Below, in pieces: positions 24,686-34,653 of a DNA stretch of 64,000 nt; the stretch's first letter is position 1; each line of letters opens with the position of its first letter. Source of the stretch: Pseudomonas graminis (GTDB taxonomy: Bacteria; Pseudomonadota; Gammaproteobacteria; Pseudomonadales; Pseudomonadaceae); contig NZ_MDEN01000060.1 of NCBI RefSeq assembly GCF_001705435.1, forward strand, positions 186,001 through 250,000, in the 5' to 3' direction. Under the pieces are notes generated by a model that saw only the letters and a program-made list of their open reading frames with translations, did not search any database and was not told the origin of the DNA. The position numbers were made by a program, and so were the translations under genes.

Positions 24686-26575
24686 ATGCCCACGACGTTC
24701 AAAGAGATTCCCCGCGAGCGCCCGTCCACGCCCCTGCTTGACAAGGCAGTGACGCCGGACGGCCTGCGCCGCTTAGGTGAAGCAGAGCTTGAAGCCCTGG
24801 CTGACGAACTGCGCCTGGAGCTGCTCTACACCGTCGGCCAGACCGGCGGCCATTTCGGCGCCGGCCTCGGCGTCATCGAACTGACCGTGGCCTTGCACTA
24901 CGTCTTCGATACCCCCGACGACCGGCTGGTCTGGGACGTCGGTCACCAAGCGTACCCGCACAAAATCCTCACGGGTCGTCGCGAACACATGTCGACCCTG
25001 CGCCAGAAAGGCGGAGTGGCGGCATTCCCGCGTCGCAGCGAGAGTGAATACGACACCTTTGGCGTCGGTCACTCCAGCACCTCCATCAGCGCCGCGCTGG
25101 GCATGGCGATCGCCTCCCGGCTGCAAGGCAGTGAGCGCAAGTCCATTGCCGTGATCGGCGACGGCGCACTGACCGCCGGCATGGCCTTCGAAGCGCTGAA
25201 CCACGCCCCCGAAGTCAGCGCCGACATGCTGGTGATCCTCAACGACAACGACATGTCGATCTCGCGCAACGTTGGCGGGCTGTCGAATTATCTGGCGAAA
25301 ATCCTCTCAAGCCGCACTTACACGAGCATGCGCGAAGGCAGCAAGAAAGTACTGTCGCGTCTGCCCGGCGCGTGGGAAATCGCCCGTCGTACCGAGGAAT
25401 ATGCCAAAGGCATGCTGGTCCCCGGCACGTTGTTCGAAGAGCTCGGCTGGAACTACATCGGTCCGATCGACGGACACGACTTGCCTATCCTGATCGCCAC
25501 CCTGCGCAACATGCGTGACCTCAAGGGTCCGCAGTTCCTGCACGTGGTCACCAAGAAAGGCAAAGGCTTCGCGCCGGCCGAGGTCGATCCAATCGGCTAT
25601 CACGCGATCACCAAGCTTGACCCGCTGAACGCACCTGTCGTGCCCAAAAAAGCCGGCGGCCCCAAGTATTCCGGCGTGTTCGGCCAGTGGCTGTGCGACA
25701 TGGCCGAAGCGGATGAGCGTCTGGTCGGTATCACGCCTGCCATGAAAGAAGGTTCGGATCTGGTCGCGTTCAGCGAACGTTTCCCGGAGCGCTATTTCGA
25801 CGTCGCCATCGCCGAGCAGCACGCGGTGACGCTGGCAGCGGGCATGGCCTGCGAAGGCGCCAAGCCGGTAGTGGCGATTTACTCTACGTTCCTGCAGCGC
25901 GGTTACGACCAGCTGATTCATGACGTCGCCGTGCAGAATCTGGACGTGCTGTTCGCCATCGATCGCGCTGGGCTGGTGGGCGAAGACGGCCCGACCCACG
26001 CCGGCAGTTTCGATCTGTCGTACCTGCGTTGCATCCCCGGCATGCTGGTCATGACGCCGAGCGATGAAAACGAGCTGCGCAAGATGCTCACCACCGGCCA
26101 CCTGTTCAAAGGCCCCGCAGCCGTGCGTTACCCGCGCGGCAACGGTCCCAATGCCGTGATCGAGAGCCGTCTCGAACCGCTGGAAATCGGCAAGGGTGTG
26201 GTTCGCCGTCAAGGCAGCAAAGTCGCCATGCTGGTGTTCGGCGTGCAGTTGACCGAAGCGCTAATCGTGGCGGAGAAGCTTGATGCGACCGTGGTCGACA
26301 TGCGCTTCGTCAAACCGCTGGACGAGTCACTGGTGCGCGAAATGGCCGGCAGCCACGACCTGCTCGTGACGATCGAAGAAAACGCCATCATGGGTGGCGC
26401 GGGCGCGGCGGTCAGCGAGTTCCTGGCGCGGGAGAACATTCTCAAGTCGGTCCTGCACCTGGGCCTGCCGGATGTGTACGTCGAGCACGCCAAACCAGCG
26501 CAGATGCTGGCTGAGTGCGGGCTGGATGTCGCTGGCATCGAAGCGTCGATCAACCAGCGCCTGTTGAAGATGTAG
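24686..26575 (+). CDS. dxs: 1-deoxy-D-xylulose-5-phosphate synthase
   Basis: A 629-residue thiamine-diphosphate enzyme of normal length. The ThDP motif [15 protein letters not shown] is followed by the Asn-containing LNDNDMSIS, and the transketolase pyrimidine domain has [14 protein letters not shown]. It joins pyruvate and glyceraldehyde 3-phosphate, the first committed step of the MEP isoprenoid pathway, and its product also feeds thiamine and pyridoxal synthesis. The TCACG-poor leader 24528-24685 holds a small GGCAGC-CTT-GCTGCC hairpin (24556-24570) without a T run. Confidence 0.98.
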   Translation: MPTTFKEIPRERPSTPLLDKAVTPDGLRRLGEAELEALADELRLELLYTVGQTGGHFGAGLGVIELTVALHYVFDTPDDRLVWDVGHQAYPHKILTGRREHMSTLRQKGGVAAFPRRSESEYDTFGVGHSSTSISAALGMAIASRLQGSERKSIAVIGDGALTAGMAFEALNHAPEVSADMLVILNDNDMSISRNVGGLSNYLAKILSSRTYTSMREGSKKVLSRLPGAWEIARRTEEYAKGMLVPGTLFEELGWNYIGPIDGHDLPILIATLRNMRDLKGPQFLHVVTKKGKGFAPAEVDPIGYHAITKLDPLNAPVVPKKAGGPKYSGVFGQWLCDMAEADERLVGITPAMKEGSDLVAFSERFPERYFDVAIAEQHAVTLAAGMACEGAKPVVAIYSTFLQRGYDQLIHDVAVQNLDVLFAIDRAGLVGEDGPTHAGSFDLSYLRCIPGMLVMTPSDENELRKMLTTGHLFKGPAAVRYPRGNGPNAVIESRLEPLEIGKGVVRRQGSKVAMLVFGVQLTEALIVAEKLDATVVDMRFVKPLDESLVREMAGSHDLLVTIEENAIMGGAGAAVSEFLARENILKSVLHLGLPDVYVEHAKPAQMLAECGLDVAGIEASINQRLLKM

Positions 26576-26641
26576 CCTCTCGCAAGCGTGACCGAGGTGC
26601 AGTCCACCCCGGTCATGCCTGCAAGTTATGCGATCAATCAA

Positions 26642-28525
26642 ATGACCCTTTCCCGTCTTGCCCTCGCCTTCTCCCTGATCCCCGCCACGCAGGTCTTTGC
26701 CGATCAGCCTGATCGCGAACGCGCCCTGAAGCTGGACAGTGTGCTGATCAGCAGCAATCGTCAGGTCGAACAGCGGGACGCCAGCAGTGCGGCGAACACC
26801 GTGTTCACTCGCGCTGACATCGAGCGGCTGCAACCGAGTAGCGTCACTGACCTGCTGAGTCGTGTCCCCGGTGTGCAAGTGGCGCCCAGCGGCGGCCGGG
26901 GCAGTTTGCCGGGGATTTTCATTCGCGGGACCAAGGCTGCGCAGAGTCTGGTGTTGGTCGATGGCCAGCGCATTGCCAATGCCACGTCGGCGGACAGCAA
27001 CCTGCAATACCTCGACGTCGAGCAGATCGAGCGCGTGGAAGTGCTGCGCGGTTCACGTTCGGTCATCTACGGCGCGGACGCCATTGGCGGGGTGATTCAG
27101 ATATTCACCCGACGAGGCGCCGAGCAAGGGCTGCAAGCTCGGCTGCATACGGGTTTCGGCAATCGCGGCACGCAGCAGCAGAGCCTCGGTCTGTCGGGCG
27201 GCGACCAGCAAACGCGTTTCAACCTCAGTACCAGTTTGGATGAAACGGCAGGCATCAACCGTACCGGCCCGTCCTTCGCCAGCGATGACGACCACGACGC
27301 CTACCGCAATAAATCCCTGAGCCTGAACCTCAGCCACTGGCTCAACGACGACGTGGAAGTGGGTCTCAACGCGCTGGATAACCGGGGCAAGACCGAGTTC
27401 GACAACCCGTTCGGTCTGTTCGACCCGGTCACGCTCAACACCGTGGGTCAGCAGCAATACAGCAAGTTTGAGCTGAGCAGCCTCGGCACTTACGTCGACG
27501 CCCGCATCAACCAGACCTGGAAAACCCGTCTGGAACTGGGCCATAGCGAGAACCGCGAGAAGACGCTGGATAAGCTGAGCGACGATCACTACGTGTTCAA
27601 CACCTACCGCGACTCGGTCAATTGGCAGAACGACCTGACGCTGGACGAGCGCAACAGCCTGACGCTGGGGGGCGACTGGTACGAGGACCGTGTCAACAGC
27701 AGCACGGCGTTCGAAGAGGACAGCCGCTGGAACCGCGCGGTGTTCGTTCAGCACCGTTTCAAAAGCGAGCATTTCTCCACCGAGCTGGGGCTGCGCCATG
27801 ATCAGAATGAGCAGTTCGGCAGCCAGAACACCTGGAGCGGCACGCTCACCGTTCCGCTCAATGACGCCAACGACGTGCTGCTTTCCTACAGCGAAGGCTT
27901 CCGCGCGCCGACATTCAATGACCTGTATTACCCGGATTTCAGCAACGCGAATCTCAAGCCCGAGCACTCCAAAAGCTACGAGCTGCAATGGCGCAGTCGT
28001 CTGAGCGAAACCGCCCGTCTTGAGGCTTCGCTCTATCGCACCGACCTGCAGGACGCGATCGCCCTCGACAGCGACTTTCGCCCCCAGAACATCGGCTCGG
28101 CACGGATCAATGGTTTCGAAGGGTCACTTGAGCAGCAACTGTTCGGCTGGACCGGCAAGCTTGGGGCGTCGGTCATCGACCCGCGTGACCGAGACACTGG
28201 GCACACGCTCAACCGTCGCGCTCGCCGCACCCTGAATCTCGATATTGATCGGCAGTTTGATCGGCTCGGCGTCGGCGCCAGCTGGCAGGCCGTCAGTGAC
28301 AGCTACAACGACGAGGCCAACACCCAGCATGTCGGAGGTTATTCGTTGTTCGGTTTGCGCAGCAGTTGGAAGGCCAGCGACGACGTGAAGCTGGAGTTCA
28401 AGCTGGATAACGCCTTGGACAAACGTTACAGTCGCACGCTGTACAGCTTCGATGGCAGCAATTACGGCTATCGCGAAGAGGGCCGGACGTGGATGTTTGG
28501 CGTGACCTGGACGCCGACGCTGTAA
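26642..28525 (+). CDS. btuB: TonB-dependent cobalamin receptor BtuB
   Basis: A 627-residue outer-membrane receptor. Signal peptide MTLSRLALAFSLIPATQVFA, plug domain with LDSVLISSN (TonB-box region), RLQPSSVTDLLSRVPGV, GIFIRGTKAAQSLVLVDGQR and VEVLRGSRSVIYGADAIGG, then a 22-strand barrel ending in the aromatic MFGVTWTPTL. It imports vitamin B12 with TonB energy. ATG 26642 is chosen because the signal peptide begins there; the longer frame from GTG 26588 is less likely. It starts only 66 bases after dxs, and I see no cobalamin riboswitch in that space. btuF converges on it 17 bases downstream. Confidence 0.9.
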   Translation: MTLSRLALAFSLIPATQVFADQPDRERALKLDSVLISSNRQVEQRDASSAANTVFTRADIERLQPSSVTDLLSRVPGVQVAPSGGRGSLPGIFIRGTKAAQSLVLVDGQRIANATSADSNLQYLDVEQIERVEVLRGSRSVIYGADAIGGVIQIFTRRGAEQGLQARLHTGFGNRGTQQQSLGLSGGDQQTRFNLSTSLDETAGINRTGPSFASDDDHDAYRNKSLSLNLSHWLNDDVEVGLNALDNRGKTEFDNPFGLFDPVTLNTVGQQQYSKFELSSLGTYVDARINQTWKTRLELGHSENREKTLDKLSDDHYVFNTYRDSVNWQNDLTLDERNSLTLGGDWYEDRVNSSTAFEEDSRWNRAVFVQHRFKSEHFSTELGLRHDQNEQFGSQNTWSGTLTVPLNDANDVLLSYSEGFRAPTFNDLYYPDFSNANLKPEHSKSYELQWRSRLSETARLEASLYRTDLQDAIALDSDFRPQNIGSARINGFEGSLEQQLFGWTGKLGASVIDPRDRDTGHTLNRRARRTLNLDIDRQFDRLGVGASWQAVSDSYNDEANTQHVGGYSLFGLRSSWKASDDVKLEFKLDNALDKRYSRTLYSFDGSNYGYREEGRTWMFGVTWTPTL

Positions 28526-28542
28526 ATGTATAGCCGCCTGAT

Positions 28543-29340
28543 TTAGCGATCTGGCGCGATCACGCTGCACACTTTCGCCACCGCGCCCACCATTTGCCCG
28601 CTGGCTCGTTCGAGGCCTTTGTCGGGCACGGCAAGCAGGCGGCCGGCTTTCACCGCCTTCAACTGCGACCAAGTCTTCCATCCTGGCAACAACACGGCAT
28701 CACTGGCCAGAATCACGTCCGGGTCGCGCTGCAGCACTGACTCGAGACTGACCTGAGGCGCAGGCAGTTTGAGGTCATCAAAGACGCTGCGTGCGCCGCA
28801 CACGGTCAGTGCATCGCTGATGATCTGCCCCCCGCCTACCGTATAGAGCGGCTGATCCCACACTTGGTAAAAGACTTTCAAAGGGGCATCGCGTCGATAC
28901 CGCTCACGCAACGCGGCCAATCGCTCACGGAAGTCCTTCGCTGCCTGTCGTCCACGGTCAGCGCGGCCAAGGCGCTCACCCATCTGTTCGATCTGATCAG
29001 CCAGCTCGTTCAGCGTGTGAGGCTCAGCGGTGTAGGTGGGAATGTTGAGGCGCTTCAACTGATCGCGCTGGGCCGCGCTGACGCTGCCGGGCCATAGCAG
29101 CAAAAGATCGGGCTGCAAACTGAGCAGGCGCTCGATGTCGAGCTGCCCGTATCGGCCCACCGAAGGCAGGCCCGCGACCTTCTCCGGGCGCGGGCCGCCA
29201 TCGAGCACGCCGACCAACAGATCGGCAGCATCCAGTTCGATAACGATTTCGGTAAGAGAGGGTGCGAGGCTGACGACCCGCTGTGCAGCGCCGGCCTGAA
29301 AAGCGATCAGCAACAGCAGGCAGGCACTCAGTGGGCGCAT
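28543..29340 (-). CDS. btuF: Periplasmic cobalamin-binding protein BtuF
   Basis: A 265-residue class III solute-binding protein with signal peptide (LSACLLLLIAFQAGAA). The BtuF/FecB pattern RVVSLAPSLTEIVIELDAAD, VGVLDGG, LPSVGRYGQLDIERLLSLQPDLLLLW and the VYQVWDQPLYTVGGG segment fit a cobalamin binder. It hands B12 to an inner-membrane ABC importer, whose genes are not in the window. The ATG at 29340 is used; TTG 29343 is the frame limit. Its neighbour btuB supports the cobalamin assignment. Confidence 0.88.
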   Translation of the reverse strand: MRPLSACLLLLIAFQAGAAQRVVSLAPSLTEIVIELDAADLLVGVLDGGPRPEKVAGLPSVGRYGQLDIERLLSLQPDLLLLWPGSVSAAQRDQLKRLNIPTYTAEPHTLNELADQIEQMGERLGRADRGRQAAKDFRERLAALRERYRRDAPLKVFYQVWDQPLYTVGGGQIISDALTVCGARSVFDDLKLPAPQVSLESVLQRDPDVILASDAVLLPGWKTWSQLKAVKAGRLLAVPDKGLERASGQMVGAVAKVCSVIAPDR

Positions 29341-29386
29341 CAAGCGCGTCGAGCCTGCGCAAGACCACGGCGCAGGCTGCCGCGTG

Positions 29387-30004
29387 TCATGCCGGGTCGA
29401 CTTCGCTCTGATGCTCGTTGCCCATCATATGACCCAGCTTGCCGGCCTTGGTCGCCAGATAGAGCTTGTTGTGCGGGTTGTGGCCGGTGTGCAGCGGCAC
29501 GCGCTCGGCGACGGTGATGCCCATGTCGGTCAGCGCTTTGACCTTGCGCGGATTATTGGTCATCAAACGCAGAGACTTGATGCCCAGGTGCTCAAGCATC
29601 GGCAGGCAAATGCCGTAATCGCGCTGGTCAGCGGCGAAGCCCAGGCGCTCGTTGGCTTCAACGGTGTCGGCACCGCCGTCCTGCAATTCATACGCGCGGA
29701 TCTTGTTCATCAAACCAATGCCGCGGCCTTCCTGGCGCAGGTACAACAGCACGCCACGGCCTTCGGCGGCGATGGCGCGCAACGCCGCGTCAAGCTGGGA
29801 ACCGCAATCGCAGCGCTGACTGAACAGCGCATCACCCGTCAGGCATTCGGAATGCACACGGCCGAGCACCGGGGCGCCATCGGATACATCGCCCAAGGTC
29901 AGCACGACATGCTCGCGACCGTTTTCCTGCTCGAGAAAGCCATTCATCTTGAAAGTGGCAAAGGGGGTAGGCAGCTTGGAAGCCGCGACAAATACGACGG
30001 GCAC
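29387..30004 (-). CDS. ribA: GTP cyclohydrolase II
   Basis: A 205-residue GTP cyclohydrolase II, opening the riboflavin pathway. Zinc cysteines are in [20 protein letters not shown] (C-x10-C-x-C) and the catalytic RQEGRGIGL loop follows. The start is GTG 30004 ([11 protein letters not shown]), with AGGAG seven bases upstream; the longer frame from 30046 is rejected. It stands apart from the other riboflavin genes at 32920-36511, and it is needed because the cyclohydrolase half of RibBA here has lost its zinc site. Confidence 0.95.
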   Translation of the reverse strand: MPVVFVAASKLPTPFATFKMNGFLEQENGREHVVLTLGDVSDGAPVLGRVHSECLTGDALFSQRCDCGSQLDAALRAIAAEGRGVLLYLRQEGRGIGLMNKIRAYELQDGGADTVEANERLGFAADQRDYGICLPMLEHLGIKSLRLMTNNPRKVKALTDMGITVAERVPLHTGHNPHNKLYLATKAGKLGHMMGNEHQSEVDPA

Positions 30005-30110
30005 CGGGTGCTCCTGATCAGTATGAGGGCTGGAAATTCGCAACATTGTAACAGCAGGTTCCGACAGACGCTTAGGCTGAATTGTGAGCCAATCAGATCA
30101 ACTCGTTTGA

Positions 30111-30902
30111 TCAGTGGCTCTCGCCAGCGCGGGACTGAGCATCGCCTGAATCGAATGGATACGCATGCTTCCAGCGCGCGAAGATCGGCCGCAGCTTGCC
30201 GCTGCGCACCAGATCGCTCATCCGCACGTCAAACAGATCCCGCAGCGCATGGCCTCGGGGAGTATCCGCGAAGCCGAGATACAGAGGAATGGCAGTGAGG
30301 TAGGTCAGTCGATAGCGCTGCGGGTCGCTGGTTTGCGCGAGGATGAAGTCCATCTCCGGCTTGGCATCGATGTACAGATCCGCGCGCCCATATTCAAGCA
30401 TCGGCACAATGTGGTCACGCCGGGCGACTTCGTTGAAGTGCATCACGTTGGGCAGATAGTGCTGATACTCGTAGCCGCGGACCCAGGCCAGACGATATTT
30501 GCCCAGCGTCTGTAGCGAAGGGGGCGGCTTTGACGCCAGACCCAGAGTGTAGATTTCGTCTGTGTCGTAGTGCCACTTTGAATAAAGCGCGCCCTCGACC
30601 TCACCCTTGTAGGCGGCAATCCAGGCATCGGCCTCGCCGCGCTGCACCAGCCCGACCGCGCGGGTGTAGGGCTCGATGCGCTGCTCGACCTTGACGCCAG
30701 CCGGCTCGAAGATCTCCCGCATCAGGTCCCAACCCAGCCCCGTGCCGTCGGTTTCGGTGTAGCGAATCCAGTGCTCGCTCACCAGCAGGATGTCGGAGGG
30801 TTTGTCAAACATCGGTGCAATGGTTGCAGCGCCGGCAGTCGCCCACACACTCGTCATCATCAACGCCAGACTCAGCAGCCATACCCCGCCTGAACGCCTC
30901 AT
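30111..30902 (-). CDS. Periplasmic amino-acid-binding-like protein
   Basis: A 263-residue SBP_bac_3-type protein with a signal peptide (VWLLSLALMMTSVWATAGAA). Family signs: YTETDGTGLGWDLMREIFEPAG, TRAVGLVQRGEADAWIAAY and ADTPRGHALRDLFDVRMSDL. No ABC permease genes adjoin it, so it is either a stand-alone binding protein or a sensor partner. ATG 30902 starts the signal peptide; the longer frame overlaps pgpA. It lies 11 bases after pgpA and may be read from the thiL-pgpA transcript. Confidence 0.82.
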   Translation of the reverse strand: MRRSGGVWLLSLALMMTSVWATAGAATIAPMFDKPSDILLVSEHWIRYTETDGTGLGWDLMREIFEPAGVKVEQRIEPYTRAVGLVQRGEADAWIAAYKGEVEGALYSKWHYDTDEIYTLGLASKPPPSLQTLGKYRLAWVRGYEYQHYLPNVMHFNEVARRDHIVPMLEYGRADLYIDAKPEMDFILAQTSDPQRYRLTYLTAIPLYLGFADTPRGHALRDLFDVRMSDLVRSGKLRPIFARWKHAYPFDSGDAQSRAGESH

Positions 30903-30913
30903 GAGCGCAGCCC

Positions 30914-31423
30914 CTACATCACGGCCCACAACCAGACCAGCCCTTGCATCGCCAGCCATGCGAACACACCGGCCAGCACATCATCGAGCATGATGCCGAC
31001 GCCCCCGTGCACGTGCTTGTCGATCCAGTGGATGGGCCAGGGCTTGAGGATGTCGAAAAAGCGGAACACCAGGAAACCCACCAGCAGCCAGACCCAGCCT
31101 TCGGGCACCAGCCACAGGGTGATCCACATGCCGACCATCTCGTCCCAGACGATGCCTTCGTGGTCGTGGACGCGCAGATCGTCGGCCACCTTGCCGCACA
31201 GCCAGAAGCCGAACAGCATGGTCAGGCCGAGCATCAGCCAATAGCCCCAGTCCGGCAGCATTTGCCACAACGGGATGAACGGTACGGCGACCATCGAGCC
31301 CCAGGTGCCGGGCGCTTTGGGGAGTGTGCCTGAGCCGAAACCGAAGGCCAGGAAATGCCACGGATTGGTCCATACCGACGGGGGAACGTTTTCCGCCGGG
31401 ACCTGATTAGGATGATCTGTCAC
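30914..31423 (-). CDS. pgpA: Phosphatidylglycerophosphatase A
   Basis: A 169-residue inner-membrane phosphatase. Family motifs GFGSGTLPKAPGTWGS at the N terminus, VHDHEGIVWDEMVGMWITL in the middle and FDILKPWPIHWIDKHVHGG, GIMLDDVLAG toward the end, with three to four membrane helices. It removes phosphate from phosphatidylglycerol phosphate. The start is GTG 31423, overlapping the thiL stop (GTGA), with AGGAGAC upstream. Confidence 0.95.
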   Translation of the reverse strand: MTDHPNQVPAENVPPSVWTNPWHFLAFGFGSGTLPKAPGTWGSMVAVPFIPLWQMLPDWGYWLMLGLTMLFGFWLCGKVADDLRVHDHEGIVWDEMVGMWITLWLVPEGWVWLLVGFLVFRFFDILKPWPIHWIDKHVHGGVGIMLDDVLAGVFAWLAMQGLVWLWAVM

Positions 31424-32385
31424 CGTGTCTCCTGAAAATGTTGATAGCCCCGAGTCAACGGGGTGACGTCCTGCCCAAGTGCGTCAACCAGCGCCACGCC
31501 GTGGCCTTCGACCACTCGACCCAGAACGAAAACAGGCAAGTCGGCAGCCTGCAGTTCAGCCAGCCATGATGGCGGCAACGTGAAAGCCAGTCTGTAGTCA
31601 TCGCCCCCACTGAGCGCGGCATTCAACGCCGCGTCAGGCCCGAAAAACGTCAGCAGCGCGTCAGACATCGGCACTTTCTCGCGCTCCACCAGCAAACGCA
31701 CGCCCGATGCCGCTGCGATGTGTCCACAGTCGGCGAGCAGTCCGTCGGAGATGTCCAGCGCCGCGCTGGCCCGGCCGCGTAACGCAATGCCCAACTCGAA
31801 CTGCGGCTGCGGCGACCAGTAACGCGCCAGCAAGGCCTGAGTGGTAGACGCCTCGGTGCTGCGCTGGTTCAACACCAACGGCAGCGCCCCGGCCGCGTCG
31901 CCCAGCGGACCGCCCACGCACAACAAATCGCCAGGCCGCGCGCCGCTTCGGGTCAAGGCCTGCCCGGTCGGGACTGTGCCGAAGACGGTGAGGGTCAGGC
32001 TCAAGGGACCGCGCGTCGTGTCGCCACCGATCAGGCGCAGGCCGCAGCTCTGGGCCATGGTATTCAAACCACGGGCGAACGCTTCCAGCCAGTCGGCGGA
32101 AACCTGCGGCAGGGTCAGGGCAAGGGTGAATGCGAGGGGACTGGCGCCCATGGCGGCCAGGTCGCTGGCCGACACGCCGAGTGCGCGCTGGCCAAGCAGG
32201 AAAGGATCGCAGCCGTCGGGGAAATGCACCCCGGCGACCAGCGTGTCAGTGGAGATGGCGAGTTGCTCGCCAGCGGCCACCGACAACAGGGCGCAGTCGT
32301 CGCCGATCCCCAAGGCAACGCCTTCGCCGGGCTGCGCGCAGGGCGCAGCGGCAAAGTAATTGCGGATCAGCTCGAACTCGCCCAT
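31420..32385 (-). CDS. thiL: Thiamine-monophosphate kinase
   Basis: A 321-residue ATP-dependent kinase that makes thiamine diphosphate. Typical are GEFELIRNYF at the start, GIGDDCALL, STDTLVAGVHF, the QRALGVSASDLAAMGA block, GGDTTRGP and LDISDGLLADCGH. It lies 37 bases downstream of nusB on the same strand and is coupled to pgpA, the common proteobacterial nusB-thiL-pgpA order. Confidence 0.96.
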   Translation of the reverse strand: MGEFELIRNYFAAAPCAQPGEGVALGIGDDCALLSVAAGEQLAISTDTLVAGVHFPDGCDPFLLGQRALGVSASDLAAMGASPLAFTLALTLPQVSADWLEAFARGLNTMAQSCGLRLIGGDTTRGPLSLTLTVFGTVPTGQALTRSGARPGDLLCVGGPLGDAAGALPLVLNQRSTEASTTQALLARYWSPQPQFELGIALRGRASAALDISDGLLADCGHIAAASGVRLLVEREKVPMSDALLTFFGPDAALNAALSGGDDYRLAFTLPPSWLAELQAADLPVFVLGRVVEGHGVALVDALGQDVTPLTRGYQHFQETR

Positions 32386-32422
32386 GGCGGAGACGCTCAG
32401 GTTCTGGAGAAACCCAGAAGCC

Positions 32423-32923
32423 TCAGCGCTTGTGCGCCTTCACTTCGACTTCGCGCAGACGCGGAGCCAGCTTGTCGAGCACGCCGTTGACGAACTTGTG
32501 GCCGTCGGTCGAACCGTAGACTTTCGCCAGCTCGATGCCTTCGTTGATGACCACACGGTACGGCACGTCGATGCGCTCCAGCAGCTCCCAGGTCGACAGA
32601 CGCAGGACAGCGAGTTCAACAGGGTCCAGCTCTTCGATGGTCAGGTCCAGACAAGGCGCCAGCGCCGCGTCGATCTTGTCCTGATTGGCCGGGACACCGT
32701 GAAGGATGTCGTGGAAATAGCTCGCATCGACGGAGGTGAAGTCGTTGTCGACGCGGAATTGGGCTTCGATTTCGTTCAACGACTGGCCAGCCATGTGGCG
32801 CTGGTAAAGGGCTTGCATCGCCATCTGGCGAGCTGCGCGGCGCTTTTCGCTTTTGGAGGGCTTGCCGGCGTCTGCCGCACGTGGATCACGCGGGTTGAAC
32901 TGATCGCTTTCGTCGTTAATCAC
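32423..32923 (-). CDS. nusB: Transcription antitermination factor NusB
   Basis: A 166-residue NusB, which binds boxA RNA with S10 during rRNA antitermination. The core [56 protein letters not shown] and [14 protein letters not shown] are all conserved; about 20 extra residues precede it. The start is GTG 32923, overlapping the ribH stop (GTGA). Confidence 0.96.
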   Translation of the reverse strand: MINDESDQFNPRDPRAADAGKPSKSEKRRAARQMAMQALYQRHMAGQSLNEIEAQFRVDNDFTSVDASYFHDILHGVPANQDKIDAALAPCLDLTIEELDPVELAVLRLSTWELLERIDVPYRVVINEGIELAKVYGSTDGHKFVNGVLDKLAPRLREVEVKAHKR

Positions 32924-33396
32924 TTGGCCTCCAACTGCGCCAACAGGCTGACCATCTCAATGGCGGACAGCGCAGCTTCGGCGCCTTTATTACCGGCCTT
33001 GGTGCCGGAACGCTCGATCGCCTGCTCGATGGAATCAACAGTCAGGACGCCGAAGGCGACCGGCACGCCGAACTCCATGGACACCTGGGACAGGCCCTTG
33101 GTGCATTCGCCAGCAACGTATTCGAAGTGCGGGGTGCCGCCACGAATGACGGCGCCGAGCGCGATGATGGCAGCAAATTCGCTGCGTTGAGCGACCTTCT
33201 GCACAACCAGCGGGATTTCGAACGCGCCCGGTGCGCGGATGATGGTGATGTCGCTTTCGCTCACGCCATGGCGAACCAGGGCATCAACGGCACCGCTGAC
33301 GAGGCTTTCGACGACGAAGCTGTTGAAGCGGCCAACCACCAGGGCATAGCGACCTTGGGGGGCGATGAAGGTACCTTCGATGGTCTTCAGGGTCAT
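32920..33396 (-). CDS. ribH: 6,7-dimethyl-8-ribityllumazine synthase
   Basis: A 158-residue lumazine synthase: [35 protein letters not shown]-like [28 protein letters not shown] with the catalytic His, and [20 protein letters not shown]. It condenses the RibBA butanone phosphate with the RibD product. The gene sits between ribBA and nusB in one minus-strand cluster. Confidence 0.97.
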   Translation of the reverse strand: MTLKTIEGTFIAPQGRYALVVGRFNSFVVESLVSGAVDALVRHGVSESDITIIRAPGAFEIPLVVQKVAQRSEFAAIIALGAVIRGGTPHFEYVAGECTKGLSQVSMEFGVPVAFGVLTVDSIEQAIERSGTKAGNKGAEAALSAIEMVSLLAQLEAK

Positions 33397-33430
33397 TCGG
33401 CTGAGTCTCGTGTTCTCGTATTAAAGAGCA

Positions 33431-33459
33431 TGAAAGCGCGCATAGGGCGCGCGCTTTCA
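33431..33459. repeat. Hairpin between ribBA and ribH
   Basis: TGAAAGCGCGC (33431-33441) and GCGCGCTTTCA (33449-33459) are perfect reverse complements with a 7-base loop. On the minus strand the stem is followed by TGCTCTTTAATA, a weak T tract, so it may act as a leaky terminator or stabilising stem between ribBA and ribH. Confidence 0.6.
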
Positions 33460-33544
33460 GGGATTTTAGGCCACGAATCGGGCGACTGCCGGGACAAAAA
33501 CCACCAACGGCTGAATGCTGTCGGGGCCTGTCACCTGCCGGCCT

Positions 33545-34636
33545 TTATTCGGAGGGCACGTATTCTACAACTTCCAGATCGAAACCGGATATCGCATTGA
33601 ACTTCATTGGTGAACTCATCAAGCGCATTTTGCGCACGCCGAGGTCACGAAGGATCTGCGAACCGGCACCGACGGTGCTGTAAGTGGTCGGCGTCTTGAT
33701 CGGTGTGCCGCCGGCGGTTTCACGCACATGGGCCAGAACCGTGTCGCCATCGAGCGGGTGACCGAGCAGCAGCACCACGCCGCTGCCAGCCTCGGCCACA
33801 GTCTTCATGGCAGCGCGCAGGCTCCAGCGGCCGGGCTGTCTGACCATCAACAGGTCGCGCAGCGGGTCCATGTTGTGCACGCGAACCAACGTGGCTTCTT
33901 CTGCGCAGATCTTGCCCAGCGTCAGCGCCAGGTGGACATCGCCTTCAACGGAATCGCGGTAGGTCACCAGATTGAAATGGCCCAGTTCGCTGTCGAGGGG
34001 CTGTTCGGCAATCCGCTGAACGGTACGTTCGTGGATCATCCGGTAATGGATCAGGTCGGCGATGGTGCCGATCTTGATGTTGTGCTCGGCTGCGAAAGCT
34101 TCCAGCTCCGTGCGACGGGACATGGTGCCGTCGTCGTTCATGACTTCACAGATCACGCCGGTCGGCTCAAAACCGGCCATCCGCGCCAGATCGCAGGCTG
34201 CTTCGGTATGGCCTGCGCGGGACAGTGTGCCGCCGGCCTGGGCCATCAACGGGAAGATGTGGCCAGGGCTGACGATGTCTTCGGCTCTGGCCTCTTTGGC
34301 CGCAGCCGCCTGAACGGTGCGCGCGCGGTCGGCGGCGGAGATCCCGGTGGTGACGCCTTCGGCGGCTTCGATGGACACGGTGAACTTGGTGCCGAAGCCC
34401 GAGCCATTGCGCGGCGCCATCAACGGCAGTTTCAGGGTTTCGCAGCGCTCGCGGGTCATCGGCATGCAGATCAGGCCACGGGCATAACGCGCCATGAAGT
34501 TGATGTGCTCGGCCTTGACGCACTCGGAGGCCATGATCAGATCGCCTTCGTTCTCGCGGTCTTCGTCATCCATGAGGATGACCATCTTGCCTTGGCGAAT
34601 GTCTTCAACCAGTTCTTCGATGCTGTTGAGCGCCAC
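33545..34636 (-). CDS. ribBA: DHBP synthase with degenerate GTP cyclohydrolase II half (RibBA/RibBX type)
   Basis: A 363-residue two-domain protein. Residues 1-200 are an intact 3,4-dihydroxy-2-butanone-4-phosphate synthase ([37 protein letters not shown]). Residues 205-363 have the cyclohydrolase II fold, but the zinc segment is replaced by [13 protein letters not shown] with no cysteines, and the RQEGRG loop is missing. The second half is therefore probably inactive as a cyclohydrolase and may be regulatory, as described for RibBX proteins. The start is GTG 34636 with GGGGG upstream. Confidence 0.93.
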   Translation of the reverse strand: MALNSIEELVEDIRQGKMVILMDDEDRENEGDLIMASECVKAEHINFMARYARGLICMPMTRERCETLKLPLMAPRNGSGFGTKFTVSIEAAEGVTTGISAADRARTVQAAAAKEARAEDIVSPGHIFPLMAQAGGTLSRAGHTEAACDLARMAGFEPTGVICEVMNDDGTMSRRTELEAFAAEHNIKIGTIADLIHYRMIHERTVQRIAEQPLDSELGHFNLVTYRDSVEGDVHLALTLGKICAEEATLVRVHNMDPLRDLLMVRQPGRWSLRAAMKTVAEAGSGVVLLLGHPLDGDTVLAHVRETAGGTPIKTPTTYSTVGAGSQILRDLGVRKMRLMSSPMKFNAISGFDLEVVEYVPSE

Positions 34637-34653
34637 GCGGCACCCCCTTCGAT

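Noticed and set aside
26576-26641. Cobalamin riboswitch before btuB
   Set aside because: Only 66 bases separate dxs and btuB, and neither the B12 box nor the long conserved folds are present.
33397-33544. FMN riboswitch in the riboflavin cluster
   Set aside because: The gap has one simple hairpin but none of the conserved RFN segments; the other gaps between riboflavin genes are too short.
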